Below, one piece after another: positions 17,211-25,875 of a stretch of 64,000 bases of DNA (its first letter is position 1; every line of letters starts with the position of its first letter). The translations under genes were made by a program, and so were the position numbers. The stretch lies in assembly GCA_026126205.1 (NCBI GenBank), contig JAHCJP010000001.1, forward strand, positions 834,224 through 898,223, in the 5' to 3' direction. The notes under the pieces are model-generated. The model ran no database searches. It was not told the DNA's origin and saw nothing but the letters and a program-made list of their open reading frames with translations. The stretch is from Maricaulaceae bacterium (GTDB lineage: Bacteria > Pseudomonadota > Alphaproteobacteria > Caulobacterales > Maricaulaceae).

Positions 17211-17534
17211 ATGACCGCAGCGCTGAGAACCGATCTGCAAGCCGATCTTGAACGCCTGCAGGAGCAGGCGGGCGAGGCCGCGCGCCTGCTGCGCCTGATC
17301 GGCAACGAGAACCGGCTTCTGATCCTGTGCCTGCTGGCCGGGGGCGAGATGACGGTGGGGGCGCTGAACGCCGCCGTGCCGCTGTCGCAATCGGCGCTGT
17401 CGCAGCATCTGGCGAAAATGCGCGAGGACGGCCTGGTCGCCGCGCGCAAGGACGGTCTCAACGTCCGCTATCGCGTCGCCGACGGCCGCGCCGAGCGCAT
17501 CCTGTTCACACTGAAAGGCATTTTCTGTCCCTGA
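17211..17534 (+). CDS. bigR: ArsR-family persulfide-sensing repressor (BigR/SqrR-like)
   Basis: A 107-residue winged helix-turn-helix repressor (LIGNENRLLILCLLAGGEMTVGAL, then LSQSALSQHLAKMREDGLV). It has two cysteines exactly where BigR, SqrR and YgaV carry their redox pair: Cys40 in LLILCLLA and Cys106 in the C-terminal GIFCP. In those proteins persulfides link the two cysteines and release DNA. Metal-site residues of classical ArsR are not evident. GGAG lies 7 bases before the ATG. It heads an operon with a rhodanese and a TauE gene and diverges from an ETHE1-like dioxygenase gene across paired operators. Confidence 0.88.
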   Translation: MTAALRTDLQADLERLQEQAGEAARLLRLIGNENRLLILCLLAGGEMTVGALNAAVPLSQSALSQHLAKMREDGLVAARKDGLNVRYRVADGRAERILFTLKGIFCP

Positions 17535-17568
17535 CCCCTCCCCCAAGACCCCGTAAAGGAGCCTGACC

Positions 17569-18093
17569 ATGACCGCCCTCAACACCATCACCCCGCAACG
17601 CGCCGCCGAAATGCTGAAGGATGGCGGCGTCCTCGTCGATATCCGCGCAGCGGATGAACATGCGCGCGAGCGCATTCCCGGCGCCAGGCACCACCCGCTG
17701 GACACGCTTCAGCAAGGTGCGGCCGGAACCGGCGCCCGCTATGTGATCTTCCACTGCCGCAGCGGCGCGCGCACGCTGTCCAACGCCAGCCGGCTGGCCG
17801 AGGGTGCGGCGTGCGAGGCCTTCATCCTCGAAGGCGGGCTTGAGGCATGGAAGAAGGCCGGGCTGCCCGTGGCCGCCGACCGCAAACAGCCGCTGGAGCT
17901 GATGCGCCAGGTGCAGATCGTCGCCGGGTCGCTGGTGCTGCTGGGCGCGGCGCTGGGCGCGCTGGTCAATCCGTGGTTCTTCGCCCTGTCCGCCTTCGTC
18001 GGCGCCGGTCTGACCTTCGCCGGGATTTCCGGCTGGTGCGGCATGGCGACCCTGTTGCGCCACATGCCGTGGAACGCGGCGTTGCGCGCTTGA
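17569..18093 (+). CDS. Rhodanese-DUF2892 membrane sulfurtransferase (YgaP-like)
   Basis: A 174-residue two-part protein. Residues 1-105 are a rhodanese domain with the active-site loop HCRSGAR and the usual VLVDIRAADEHARERIPGARHHPL. Residues about 115-174 are a DUF2892 domain with two membrane helices and the GWCGMATLLRHMPWN ending. The same architecture is found in E. coli YgaP, a membrane-anchored sulfur carrier. It lies 34 bases after the BigR-like gene and precedes a TauE exporter, so it probably moves sulfane sulfur during sulfide stress. Confidence 0.9.
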   Translation: MTALNTITPQRAAEMLKDGGVLVDIRAADEHARERIPGARHHPLDTLQQGAAGTGARYVIFHCRSGARTLSNASRLAEGAACEAFILEGGLEAWKKAGLPVAADRKQPLELMRQVQIVAGSLVLLGAALGALVNPWFFALSAFVGAGLTFAGISGWCGMATLLRHMPWNAALRA

Positions 18094-18119
18094 TGCGGTT
18101 TTAGCGAAGGCGCCCGGCC

Positions 18120-18911
18120 ATGCTCGCTGACATTCTCTCCGTCCTGTCCGGCGGGCTTGTGGGCTTCGTGCTCGGCCTGATCGGCGGCGGGGGTTCGATC
18201 CTCGCCGTGCCGCTGCTGGTCTATGTGGTCGGCGTGCGCGAACCGCATGTCGCCATCGGCACCGGCGCGGTGGCCGTAGCCGCCTCCGCCGCGCTCAGCC
18301 TGATCAGCCACGCCCGCGCCGGAACCGTGAAATGGCGCTGCGCGCTGGTCTTCGCGGCCGCCGGCGCGGCCGGCGCCCTGATCGGGGCGGAGCTGGGCAA
18401 GCGCACCGACGGACAGGTGCTGCTGGCGCTGTTCGGCGTGCTGATGATCGCCGTCGGCGCCTCGATGCTGCGTCCGCGCAAGGCGGGCGAGAACGCCGAG
18501 GTGCAACTGACGCTGCAGGCCGCCCCGCGCCTGCTGCCGCCGCTGGTGGCCAGCGGGCTTCTGGTCGGCGGGCTGTCGGGATTCTTCGGCATCGGCGGCG
18601 GTTTCCTGATCGTGCCCGGCCTGATCGCCGCCACGGCGATGCCCTTGCTGAACGCCGTCGGCTCGTCGCTGGTGTCGGTGACCAGTTTCGGCGCCGCCAC
18701 CGCCGGCAGCTACGCCGCCGCGGGCCTGGTCGACTGGAAGATCGCCGCCCTGTTCATCGCCGGCGGCGCGGCGGGCGGCGTGATCGGAACCCTCGTCTCG
18801 AAAAAGCTGGCGGCGAAAAAGCGCGCGCTGGCCATCGTCTTCGCCGCCATCGTCATCACGGTGGGCCTGTTCGTGGCCGGCCAGGGCGGCTGGACGCTGC
18901 TGACCCGTTAG
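18120..18911 (+). CDS. TauE/SafE-family sulfite/sulfur anion exporter
   Basis: A 263-residue membrane protein with the twofold TauE repeat. Each half has a Gly-rich turn: VLGLIGGGGSILAVPLLVYVVG near residue 20 and LSGFFGIGGGFLIVPGLIAATAM near residue 155. About eight hydrophobic helices are visible. Its place after BigR-like and rhodanese genes points to export of sulfite made by the divergent persulfide dioxygenase. The last four bases overlap the convergent bolA gene, whose stop is read on the other strand. Confidence 0.88.
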   Translation: MLADILSVLSGGLVGFVLGLIGGGGSILAVPLLVYVVGVREPHVAIGTGAVAVAASAALSLISHARAGTVKWRCALVFAAAGAAGALIGAELGKRTDGQVLLALFGVLMIAVGASMLRPRKAGENAEVQLTLQAAPRLLPPLVASGLLVGGLSGFFGIGGGFLIVPGLIAATAMPLLNAVGSSLVSVTSFGAATAGSYAAAGLVDWKIAALFIAGGAAGGVIGTLVSKKLAAKKRALAIVFAAIVITVGLFVAGQGGWTLLTR

Positions 18912-19180
18912 GCCTCCTCAGGCGCCTTCAGGGTCAGGCGCAGGGCGTGGATCGGGCCGTTCAGCTCTTCGGCCAGGGCGGCGTTGACCAGCCGGTGGCG
19001 CTCCACCCGGCTCTTGCCGGAAAACGCCGCCGCCACCATCTGCACGTGGAAATGGCTTTCGCCGCCGGGGCGCGCCCCGGCATGGCCCTCATGCTGCGCC
19101 GACTCGTCGGTCACGGTGATTGAGACCGGCGCCAGCGCCGCCGTCAGCTTCGCCGCAATGCGGTCTTTCATCGCGGTCAT
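18908..19180 (-). CDS. BolA family protein
   Basis: A 90-residue BolA-fold protein with the family layout: an N-terminal helix MKDRIAAKLTAALAP, the SHFHVQMVAAAFSGKSRVERHRLVNAAL core and a C-terminal LNGPIHALRLTLKAPEE. The conserved FHV and the RH pair in ERHRLV are the usual contacts with monothiol glutaredoxin-bound iron-sulfur clusters. The start may be 19180 (MTAMKDR) or 19171 (MKDR). It is convergent with and overlaps the TauE stop. It diverges from the J-domain gene, the usual alphaproteobacterial bolA-dnaJ-cobS arrangement. Confidence 0.9.
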   Translation of the reverse strand: MTAMKDRIAAKLTAALAPVSITVTDESAQHEGHAGARPGGESHFHVQMVAAAFSGKSRVERHRLVNAALAEELNGPIHALRLTLKAPEEA

Positions 19181-19258
19181 CCGCAGCCCCGTTTTATTGC
19201 CGCCTTAACGCGCGGCGCGCATAGTGAGTCAGACAGCTGTCAGCTCGACCAGAGACTT

Positions 19259-19873
19259 ATGGACGGAGCGTTCGAATACAAGCCGCGCTGGCGCGACATC
19301 CGCATCAAGCCGCCCAAGGGCGAGGCGGCGGCGGAAGACCGCGTCTGCGAATGGCCGGGCTGCGGCCTGCGCGGCGACGCGCGCGCGCCGAAGGCCGCCG
19401 ACCGCCTGACCGAATATCACTGGTTCTGCGCCAGCCACGCCGGCGAATACAACAAGGCCTGGAACTATTTCGAGGGCATGAGCGACGCCGACCTGGCCGC
19501 CTTCAACGCCGGCGCCGCCCACGGCCACCGGCCCACCTGGTCGTTTCGCGCCAACACCGGCCCGGCGAAGCGCGCCTCGAAGGCCAGCGCCGACTTCCGC
19601 GAAGGGTTTTCCGATCCGTTCGGGATTTTCCGCGGCGGGCGCGGGGCGCGGCGCGAAACCCCGCGCGAACGCAAGCTGGGCCGGATGCAGGAAATGGCGC
19701 TGGAGACCATGCAGCTCAATGCGACCGCGAAGCCCGAACAGATCCGCAAGCGCTACGCCGAGCTGGTGAAACTGTTCCACCCGGACGCCAATGGCGGCGA
19801 CCGCTCGTGCGAGGAACAGCTCGGCCGCGTCATCCGCGCCTACCAGATCCTGAAATCCGGCGGCATGGCGTAG
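19259..19873 (+). CDS. J-domain protein with N-terminal zinc-binding region
   Basis: A 204-residue protein. Residues 1-70 contain CEWPGCGL and HWFCASHAGEYNKAWNYF, a Cys/His set that may bind zinc. The C-terminal 60 residues form a J domain (METMQLNATAKPEQIRKRY, then LVKLFHPDANGGDRS) with the HPD motif at 174-176. It should stimulate DnaK ATPase on specific clients. The same architecture is regularly found just upstream of cobS in alphaproteobacteria, though a functional link to cobaltochelatase is not established by sequence. The ATG at 19259 follows the divergent bolA gene. Confidence 0.9.
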   Translation: MDGAFEYKPRWRDIRIKPPKGEAAAEDRVCEWPGCGLRGDARAPKAADRLTEYHWFCASHAGEYNKAWNYFEGMSDADLAAFNAGAAHGHRPTWSFRANTGPAKRASKASADFREGFSDPFGIFRGGRGARRETPRERKLGRMQEMALETMQLNATAKPEQIRKRYAELVKLFHPDANGGDRSCEEQLGRVIRAYQILKSGGMA

Positions 19874-19887
19874 GGCGTTTTCCTGAT

Positions 19888-20010
19888 CCCTCGCCCTTCG
19901 TGGCCCGGCCTAGCGGCCGGGGCTCCTCAGGGTGAGGGTGTTGGTGCGTGAAAACCCCTCATCCTGAGGTGCGAAGCCCCGCAGGGGCTGAGCCGCGAAG
20001 GACGAGGGGA
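19888..20010. repeat. Intergenic palindromic repeat, dimeric (family A, copy 1)
   Basis: Two palindromic arms, 19888-19940 and 19955-20010, face each other. Each begins or ends with CCCTC/GAGGG-type tips, contains CTTCGTGGC or its complement and CCTCAGG or CCTGAGG, and has a variable GC-rich hairpin in the middle. The same blocks recur at 25664, 41020 and 41412. Non-coding and between the J-domain gene and a MITE-like element. BIME/REP-like in design. Confidence 0.8.
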
Positions 20011-20058
20011 GACCGCAACTTCACCCCCGCCCTTTCGCGGCTTGCGCGGGGCGTGTTA

Positions 20059-20326
20059 GGCTCTGTGGCCAGTTAGCACGAGAGTCGCGATGGGAGCGAA
20101 AATGGCCGGATGGAAGGAAAGACGCGAAGAGCGTATCGGGAATACGGTCGAGCGGCTTGACGCGCCAGCCGGCCATTTTCGCCCCACCCCGCCGGGGCGC
20201 GCCGTATTCGCCCGCCCGGGGCGTCGGGCCGCTTGGACGATGTCCCTGCATCGCCCTGCGCGCCTCTCCTGCCGGATCGGACGAATCCGGCGGCGTCGCG
20301 GCCGCGCGGTAACTGTCCACAGAGCC
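20059..20326. mobile_element. MITE-like non-coding element with terminal inverted repeats
   Basis: The left end GGCTCTGTGGCCAGTTA (20059-20075) and the right end TAACTGTCCACAGAGCC (20310-20326) are inverted repeats with one mismatch in 17. Both are bordered by TA (20057-20058 and 20327-20328), consistent with a TA target duplication. Inside is a second 14-base inverted repeat, GCGAAAATGGCCGG at 20096-20109 with its complement at 20169-20182. No transposase fits in 268 bases; the short open frames inside have no recognisable domain. It stands 68 bases upstream of cobS and may affect its expression. Confidence 0.7.
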
Positions 20327-20394
20327 TAGAGCGCGAACATCATTCACGAACGCCGCGCAAGGCGCCCCGCCGCGCGGCCCGGCCCGATGGACAG

Positions 20395-21396
20395 ATGAAC
20401 GCTTCCTTCCCCCTCGACAAACCCGACGCCACGGCGGACTGCAAGGCCCTGTTCGGCTTCGACCCCGGCTTCGACGTGCCGATGTTCTCGCAGCGCGACG
20501 AACACAGCCCGCCCGTCGACGGCGCCTATGTGTTCGACCCGGCCACGACGCGGGCGATCCTGGCCGGCTTCGCCTTCAACCGCCGGGTGATGATCCAGGG
20601 CTATCACGGCACCGGCAAGTCGACGCATATCGAACAGGTGGCGGCGCGGCTGAACTGGCCGATGGTGCGCGTCAATCTCGACAGCCATGTCAGCCGCATC
20701 GACATGGTGGGCAAGGACGTGATCGCCCTGCGCGACGGCAAGCAGGTGACGGAGTTCCAGGAAGGCATCCTGCCCTGGGCGCTGCAGCGCCCGGTGGCGA
20801 TCCTGTTCGACGAGTACGACGCCGGCCGGCCGGACGTGATGTTCGTGATCCAGCGGGTGCTGGAGGCCTCGGGCTCGCTGACCCTGCTCGACCAGAGCAA
20901 GGTGATCCGCCCCCACCCCTTCTTCCGGCTGTTCGCCACCACCAACACGGTGGGCCTGGGCGACACCACCGGCCTCTATCACGGCACCCAGCAGATCAAC
21001 CAGGGCCAGCTCGACCGCTGGTCGATCGTCGCCACGCTGAACTATCTGCCCGCCGAGACCGAGGAGGCGATCGTGCGCAGCCGCCTGAAGGGCTATGAGC
21101 GCACCGAGGCCGGCCGCAAGGCCGTGGCCGACATGGTCAAGGTGGCGGACCTGACCCGCGACGCGTTCATGAATGGCGACATCTCGACGGTGATGAGTCC
21201 GCGCACGGTGCTGACCTGGGCCGAGAACGCCGAGATTTTCGGCGATGTGGCGATGGCCTTCCGCCTGACCTTCCTGAACAAGTGCGACGAGCTGGAGCGC
21301 CCGGTGATCGCCGAGTTCTATCAGCGTGTGTTCGGCGAGGAACTGCCCGAGGCGCCGCTGAAGCCGAAGCCGGCCAAGCCGGCCAGCGCGGCCTAG
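20395..21396 (+). CDS. cobS: Cobaltochelatase subunit CobS
   Basis: A 333-residue AAA+ ATPase. Walker A is GYHGTGKS at 69-76, Walker B is [10 protein letters not shown], and [20 protein letters not shown] and [14 protein letters not shown] are the sensor region. The [21 protein letters not shown] block before the ATPase is typical of CobS. With CobT it drives ATP-dependent cobalt insertion into hydrogenobyrinic diamide by CobN in aerobic cobalamin synthesis. The frame is open further upstream into the MITE-like element, but the family begins around MNASFPLDK, so 20395 is used. Normally cobT follows directly; here two secreted-protein genes intervene. Confidence 0.95.
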   Translation: MNASFPLDKPDATADCKALFGFDPGFDVPMFSQRDEHSPPVDGAYVFDPATTRAILAGFAFNRRVMIQGYHGTGKSTHIEQVAARLNWPMVRVNLDSHVSRIDMVGKDVIALRDGKQVTEFQEGILPWALQRPVAILFDEYDAGRPDVMFVIQRVLEASGSLTLLDQSKVIRPHPFFRLFATTNTVGLGDTTGLYHGTQQINQGQLDRWSIVATLNYLPAETEEAIVRSRLKGYERTEAGRKAVADMVKVADLTRDAFMNGDISTVMSPRTVLTWAENAEIFGDVAMAFRLTFLNKCDELERPVIAEFYQRVFGEELPEAPLKPKPAKPASAA

Positions 21397-21400
21397 GGCC

Positions 21401-22549
21401 GTGCGTGTTCCCGCCGCCCTTCTCGGCCTGGCCGTGGCGGCGGCGGCCGCCGCCGAGGCGGGGGCGTGTTCCATCCGCCCAACTCGCCCGTCGCAATGGG
21501 CGCCGGCGCAATATACGCTCGCCCAGGAAATGGAGCGGCGGCGGGAGCCGAGACTGGCGCCGCTGATCCGTAACGCCCGGTACGTAGAAATCGCCGTCGC
21601 CGCCGACCTGACGGAGATCGGGCGCACCAATCTGGCCGATGCCCATCCACACATTGGCCACCTTGAGGGCCTTGAGGTGGAGACCTATTCGGTGCGCTTC
21701 GAAACCGTTGAACGGTTGAAGGGGCAAGGACCGGACGAATTCGAAATCCATGAGGCGGGCGGCCTGCCAATCGTCACATTTTATGAAGACCCTTACAGGG
21801 CAGAGCTTGCCGGCTGGCGCGCACAGGCGATTTCGTCATTCGACATGCAAGGCCTGGTCGAGATCGAAGTCGTCACTTCCTGCGGCGAGGCCGCCGGAGC
21901 GTTCTTCCAGCCCAGCGGCACATACCTTCTGGTCCGTAATGGTGACAGCAGCGTCGAAGCGGCGATCCTGCTCTCCCCCCGCGCCCTGACCCGTGAAGAC
22001 CTGGCTGCGCCCGAATTTCAGGATCATCTGTGGCTGCGCATGGTGCATCAGGCGCTGGCCGACCCCGCCAGCGACCGGATTCTGGCTATGAGCGTACGCG
22101 AGTATCTGCGAGCCAGAGGCATCGTCAGGCTTTACGAGGTTACAGACTGCGCCCGGCCCTATCTCGCCATGACCGGATGGCTGGACCAGCCTGATCGCAC
22201 CATCCGTGCACCGGAGTTCGATATTCAGGGTTACCCGGCCAGTTACGAGGCGTTTCTGGAAAGCGATATGGCGGCGCGCTTCAGGAGCGGCCTCCTCGGA
22301 CCACCCCTTGACTACGCCGATTACGCCGTCATCGACGCCCGGCGCTACGACCGCACCCCCGTCGATCCGCGCTTCTGCGAGGCCGGTCAGCGTTTTCTGG
22401 GCAGCGGCGGTTTCGGCGAGTTCTTTTCCATCGACCGCTTCGGTCTGGTGGACCTGACCAACTTCGCCACCCAGCTTCACATCACCGACCCCGGCCGCTA
22501 TCCGCTGTCACAAGTCATCGAATGGCTGCAACCGGAAACCTCCAAATGA
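21401..22549 (+). CDS. Secreted protein of unknown function, distant netrin/TIMP-like pattern (copy 1)
   Basis: A 382-residue protein starting at GTG 4 bases after cobS. Residues 1-22 are an Ala-rich signal peptide ending EAGAC, so the mature protein may begin at Cys. The pattern that follows (VEIAVAADLTEI, then YSVRFETVERLKGQGPDEFEI, then SCGEAAGAFFQPSGTYLLV) resembles bacterial netrin/TIMP-like domains, which start with Cys and share a VERLKG strand and a late Cys-Gly. I do not recognise the C-terminal 200 residues. It has the same overall plan as the next gene but low similarity, apart from an identical 56-base tract over the signal peptide. Its stop overlaps the next start by ATGA. Base composition looks somewhat less GC-rich than cobS/cobT. 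Confidence 0.7.
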   Translation: MRVPAALLGLAVAAAAAAEAGACSIRPTRPSQWAPAQYTLAQEMERRREPRLAPLIRNARYVEIAVAADLTEIGRTNLADAHPHIGHLEGLEVETYSVRFETVERLKGQGPDEFEIHEAGGLPIVTFYEDPYRAELAGWRAQAISSFDMQGLVEIEVVTSCGEAAGAFFQPSGTYLLVRNGDSSVEAAILLSPRALTREDLAAPEFQDHLWLRMVHQALADPASDRILAMSVREYLRARGIVRLYEVTDCARPYLAMTGWLDQPDRTIRAPEFDIQGYPASYEAFLESDMAARFRSGLLGPPLDYADYAVIDARRYDRTPVDPRFCEAGQRFLGSGGFGEFFSIDRFGLVDLTNFATQLHITDPGRYPLSQVIEWLQPETSK

Positions 22550-23730
22550 CCGCCCCGGAACAGGACGCCTTCAAGCGGGCCCGGAATTGCGCCGGGGCCG
22601 CCCTTCTCGGCCTGGCCGTGGCGGCGGCGGCCGCCGCCGAGGCGGGGGCGTGCACTGTGGTTTACCGCGAGCCCGATCAGCACCCGTTTTACGCGCACAT
22701 TGTCCGGCAGGCGGGATCGATCGACCTGGTGCGCGTGGTCAGCGTCACTGAACTCCGGCAAGTTTATATGACCAGGCTGCCGGACGGCGAAGCGGTTGAA
22801 GTCGAACTCGTACGGGTCCGGGAACGCGAACCTGACCTCAGGGTCGAATTTGAATCCATCCTGTCGATCAAGGGGGAAGGCGCCCCGAATTTCCATTTCG
22901 ACTATCGTGACCCGTATCGCCAACAGCGCCTTGAGGAGGATCGGGACTACCGGCGCAACGACGACTCCCGGGACGGGCATTCAAGGCCGGGCTTCTGGAT
23001 GGACGTCAGCAACGTTGACGGTCCCTTCTACGCTGGCTGTTCAGGATTTTTTCCGCTGTTCCGCGAGCAGGAAACTTATCTGGTGTTCCGCGACGAAAGC
23101 GGCAGGCCGCAGAGCCTGTCCACAAGCTTCGGCCGCAACTTCCTTCGGATTGACCGCATGGACGATCAGTGGCTGGCGGCCGTCCGCACCCTCGCCGCCA
23201 ACCCGGAAGCCGAATACGCATTCGGAACGCCGGCTTCCGAGTTCCTCACCAGCGTTGATGGCATCGGCGCTGTCGTCACTGAATGGTCCTGCCCGGCCGA
23301 AGGACGCCGGCTGGAATACGAGTTGCTCGGCGCGCCAGGCGAATTGTTGGCCTTCAAGGGGGCGGAGACGCCCCTTGAAAGGCAATCGGGCGCTGTCTTG
23401 ATCGCCTGGCACCGCGGATATAACCAGCCCGGCCCTGTCATCTGCCCGGATCAGGTATCGCAGGGACACGGATTCGCGATGCGTAATGGTTGCACGATCA
23501 GCGACCGGCCGGCTTGCACAGCCGTCGGCCGGACCTTGCGCATACCGCGTTCGGGCGGGCGCTCTCCAATCGGGCCTGGCGCAAACTATTATTATGAAAG
23601 AGTTTATGAGATCACGGCGGATGATCATGTCGTGATCACGCAGGACAGGCTGGAGTTCGAACTGACCGGCGATCTGCGCCCTTCGCTCTCCGAAGTCCGC
23701 GAATGGTTCAGCGAGGCCCGCACGCGATGA
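22546..23730 (+). CDS. Secreted protein of unknown function with CobT-derived N-terminus (copy 2)
   Basis: A 394-residue protein. The first 11 codons ([11 protein letters not shown]) are nearly identical to the start of CobT, differing in two bases over about 35. They are fused in frame to the same Ala-rich signal sequence as the preceding gene; bases 22597-22652 equal 21413-21468. The mature part (from AGACTVVY) again shows a [11 protein letters not shown] strand, a [11 protein letters not shown] segment, YLVFRDESG and several cysteines, reminiscent of netrin/TIMP-like domains. The C-terminal 200 residues are unassigned. About 19 extra residues precede the hydrophobic stretch, so export could be impaired or the true start could be internal. 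It overlaps cobT by ATGA. Confidence 0.65.
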   Translation: MTAPEQDAFKRARNCAGAALLGLAVAAAAAAEAGACTVVYREPDQHPFYAHIVRQAGSIDLVRVVSVTELRQVYMTRLPDGEAVEVELVRVREREPDLRVEFESILSIKGEGAPNFHFDYRDPYRQQRLEEDRDYRRNDDSRDGHSRPGFWMDVSNVDGPFYAGCSGFFPLFREQETYLVFRDESGRPQSLSTSFGRNFLRIDRMDDQWLAAVRTLAANPEAEYAFGTPASEFLTSVDGIGAVVTEWSCPAEGRRLEYELLGAPGELLAFKGAETPLERQSGAVLIAWHRGYNQPGPVICPDQVSQGHGFAMRNGCTISDRPACTAVGRTLRIPRSGGRSPIGPGANYYYERVYEITADDHVVITQDRLEFELTGDLRPSLSEVREWFSEARTR

Positions 23731-25655
23731 CCGCCCACGAACAGGACGCCTTCAAGCGGGCGTTGGCCATCGCGGCGCGGGCCATCGCGCAGGACCGCGA
23801 ACTGGAGGTGCGCTTCGGCGGCGAGATCGCCGGGCTGGCCAAGGGCAAGATGGTGCTGCCCAATCCCGGCCTGACCATGGACGCGGCCGCCCTGCGCGCC
23901 GCGCGCGGCCGGGCCGACGCGCTGGCCCTGCGCCTGTTGCATCATGACGACGCCAAACACGCCAAAGCCCTGCCCCCCGGCGCGCAGGGGCGGGCGATTT
24001 TCGAGGCCGCCGAACAGGCCCGCGTCGAGGCGCTGGGCGCGAAAGCGATGCGCGGGGTGGCCGCCAATCTGGAGGACGCCTTGTGCGCGCGCGCGATCCA
24101 GAAGGGCTGGAGCCGCGCCGCGGACCGCCAGAGCGCGCCGCTGGCCGAGGCGCTGGGCCTGATGATCCGCGAGCGCATCACTGGCCGCCCGGCGCCGGAG
24201 GCGGCGCAAGGCCTGATGCAGGTCTGGCGCAAGGATGTAGAGGAACGCGCCGGCGCGGCGCTGGACGCGCTGGCGCGGAACGCCGGCGACCAGACCGCCT
24301 TCGCCAAGGCGCTGAAAACCGTGATCCGCGATCTCGACCTGTCGGACGAACTGGGCGCGGAGCCGGACGAGAACGAGGCCGACGACAGCGACGATTCCGG
24401 CGCCGAGCGCGAACAGCGCAGCGGCGAGGACGAGGGCGACGAACCCGAAGGCGGCGACGAGGGCGAACGCACGGACGCCGAGGGATCGGCCGCCGACGAG
24501 GACGAGATCACCCGCTTTTCCGAAGAGTCCGAAACCCGCGTTGAGGCCACGGACGACATGGGCGAGATGATGCGCGCCATGCGGCCGGACTTCCGCCGCA
24601 ACGAGGCGGGCGCCGCCGCGGCCTACAAGGTGTTCACCACCGAGTTCGACGAAACCGTGAAGGCCGAGGAGCTGTGCGAGGAGGAGGAGCTGGCGCGCCT
24701 GCGCCGCTATCTCGACCAGTCGCTGAAAGGGCTGGAAGGGGTGGTGGGCCGCCTCGCCAACCGGCTGCAGCGCCGCCTGCTGGCCCAGCAGCAGCGGGCC
24801 TGGACCTTCGATCTCGAGGAAGGGGTGCTGGACGCGGCGCGGCTGTCGCGCGTGGTGATCGACCCCACCCAGCCGCTATCCTTCAAGCAGGAGAGCGAGA
24901 CCGAGTTCCGCGACACGGTGGTCAGCCTGCTGATCGACAATTCCGGCTCGATGCGCGGGCGGCCGATCATGGTCGCCGCCGCCTGCGCCGACATCCTGGC
25001 CCGCACGCTGGAACGCTGCGGGGTGAAGACCGAGATCCTCGGCTTCACCACGCGGGCATGGAAGGGCGGCCGGTCAAAGGAGAAATGGCTGGCCGGGGGC
25101 AAGCCGCCGCATCCGGGGCGGCTGAACGATTTGCGCCACATCATCTACAAGAGCGCCGATTCCCCGTGGCGGCGGGCGCGGGCCAATCTCGGCCTGATGA
25201 TGCGCGAAGGCCTGCTGAAAGAGAATATCGACGGCGAGGCCCTGCAATGGGCGTGGCGGCGCCTGCTGGCGCGGCCCGAACAGCGCCGCATCCTGATGGT
25301 GATTTCCGATGGCGCGCCGGTGGATGACGGCACCCAGTCGGCCAATTCCGTGGCTTATCTTGAACGCCATCTGCGCGAGGTGATCGCCCAGATCGAACGG
25401 CGCAGCGAGGTGGAGCTGCTGGCCATCGGCATCGGCCATGACGTGACGCGCTATTACCGCCGGGCGGTGACGATCACCGATGTCGAACAGCTTGGCGGCG
25501 CGATGACCGAACAGCTCGCCGCCCTGTTCGACCCCGACGCCGCGCGCGGCGGCGGGCGCGCGCCCAGCCGCTACGCCGCCCCCGCCCGCCCCTATGGCGG
25601 CATGCGCAAGGCCGGCCTGCCCACCAGCTGGGAATCGGTGGGATCCCGGCCTTAG
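23727..25655 (+). CDS. cobT: Cobaltochelatase subunit CobT
   Basis: A 642-residue protein with the three CobT parts. The helical N-terminal domain begins [14 protein letters not shown] long acidic linker of Asp/Glu/Ser spans about residues 205-275. The C-terminal VWA domain has the MIDAS motif DNSGSMRG and [14 protein letters not shown]. With CobS it forms the ATPase chaperone for CobN in aerobic cobalt insertion. The 5' end has been partly copied to the start of the upstream secreted-protein gene. The start overlaps that gene's stop (ATGA), so translation is probably coupled. cobN is not in the window. Confidence 0.95.
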   Translation: MTAHEQDAFKRALAIAARAIAQDRELEVRFGGEIAGLAKGKMVLPNPGLTMDAAALRAARGRADALALRLLHHDDAKHAKALPPGAQGRAIFEAAEQARVEALGAKAMRGVAANLEDALCARAIQKGWSRAADRQSAPLAEALGLMIRERITGRPAPEAAQGLMQVWRKDVEERAGAALDALARNAGDQTAFAKALKTVIRDLDLSDELGAEPDENEADDSDDSGAEREQRSGEDEGDEPEGGDEGERTDAEGSAADEDEITRFSEESETRVEATDDMGEMMRAMRPDFRRNEAGAAAAYKVFTTEFDETVKAEELCEEEELARLRRYLDQSLKGLEGVVGRLANRLQRRLLAQQQRAWTFDLEEGVLDAARLSRVVIDPTQPLSFKQESETEFRDTVVSLLIDNSGSMRGRPIMVAAACADILARTLERCGVKTEILGFTTRAWKGGRSKEKWLAGGKPPHPGRLNDLRHIIYKSADSPWRRARANLGLMMREGLLKENIDGEALQWAWRRLLARPEQRRILMVISDGAPVDDGTQSANSVAYLERHLREVIAQIERRSEVELLAIGIGHDVTRYYRRAVTITDVEQLGGAMTEQLAALFDPDAARGGGRAPSRYAAPARPYGGMRKAGLPTSWESVGSRP

Positions 25656-25663
25656 GGGGCTTT

Positions 25664-25791
25664 CCCCTCGTCCTTCGTGGCTCGCCGCCTGTGGCGGCTC
25701 GCACCTCAGGATGAGGGGGTGGGGATTGAATCAACAAACACCCTCACCCTGAGGAGTCCCGGCCGTCAGGCCGGGCCACGAAGGGCGAGGG
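25664..25791. repeat. Intergenic palindromic repeat, dimeric (family A, copy 2)
   Basis: Arm one (25664-25719) contains CTCGTCCTTCGTGGCTCG and CACCTCAGGATGAGGGGG. Arm two (25739-25791) runs in reverse, with CCCTCACCCTGAGGAG and GCCACGAAGGGCGAGGGC. Each arm holds its own GC-rich hairpin. It starts 8 bases after the cobT stop and could also form a transcription-attenuating structure. Confidence 0.8.
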
Positions 25792-25875
25792 CTCCAGGTC
25801 ACACAGAAATCCGGGGGAGAGCCGGGGTCTCGAAAGGGTTCAGGAAGTCCGCATTTCGTAGAAAATCAGTATCCC

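Noticed and set aside
20090..20329. Short open frames inside the MITE-like element
   Set aside because: They coincide with the internal inverted repeats, have no domain and no good ribosome-binding site; the element is better read as non-coding.
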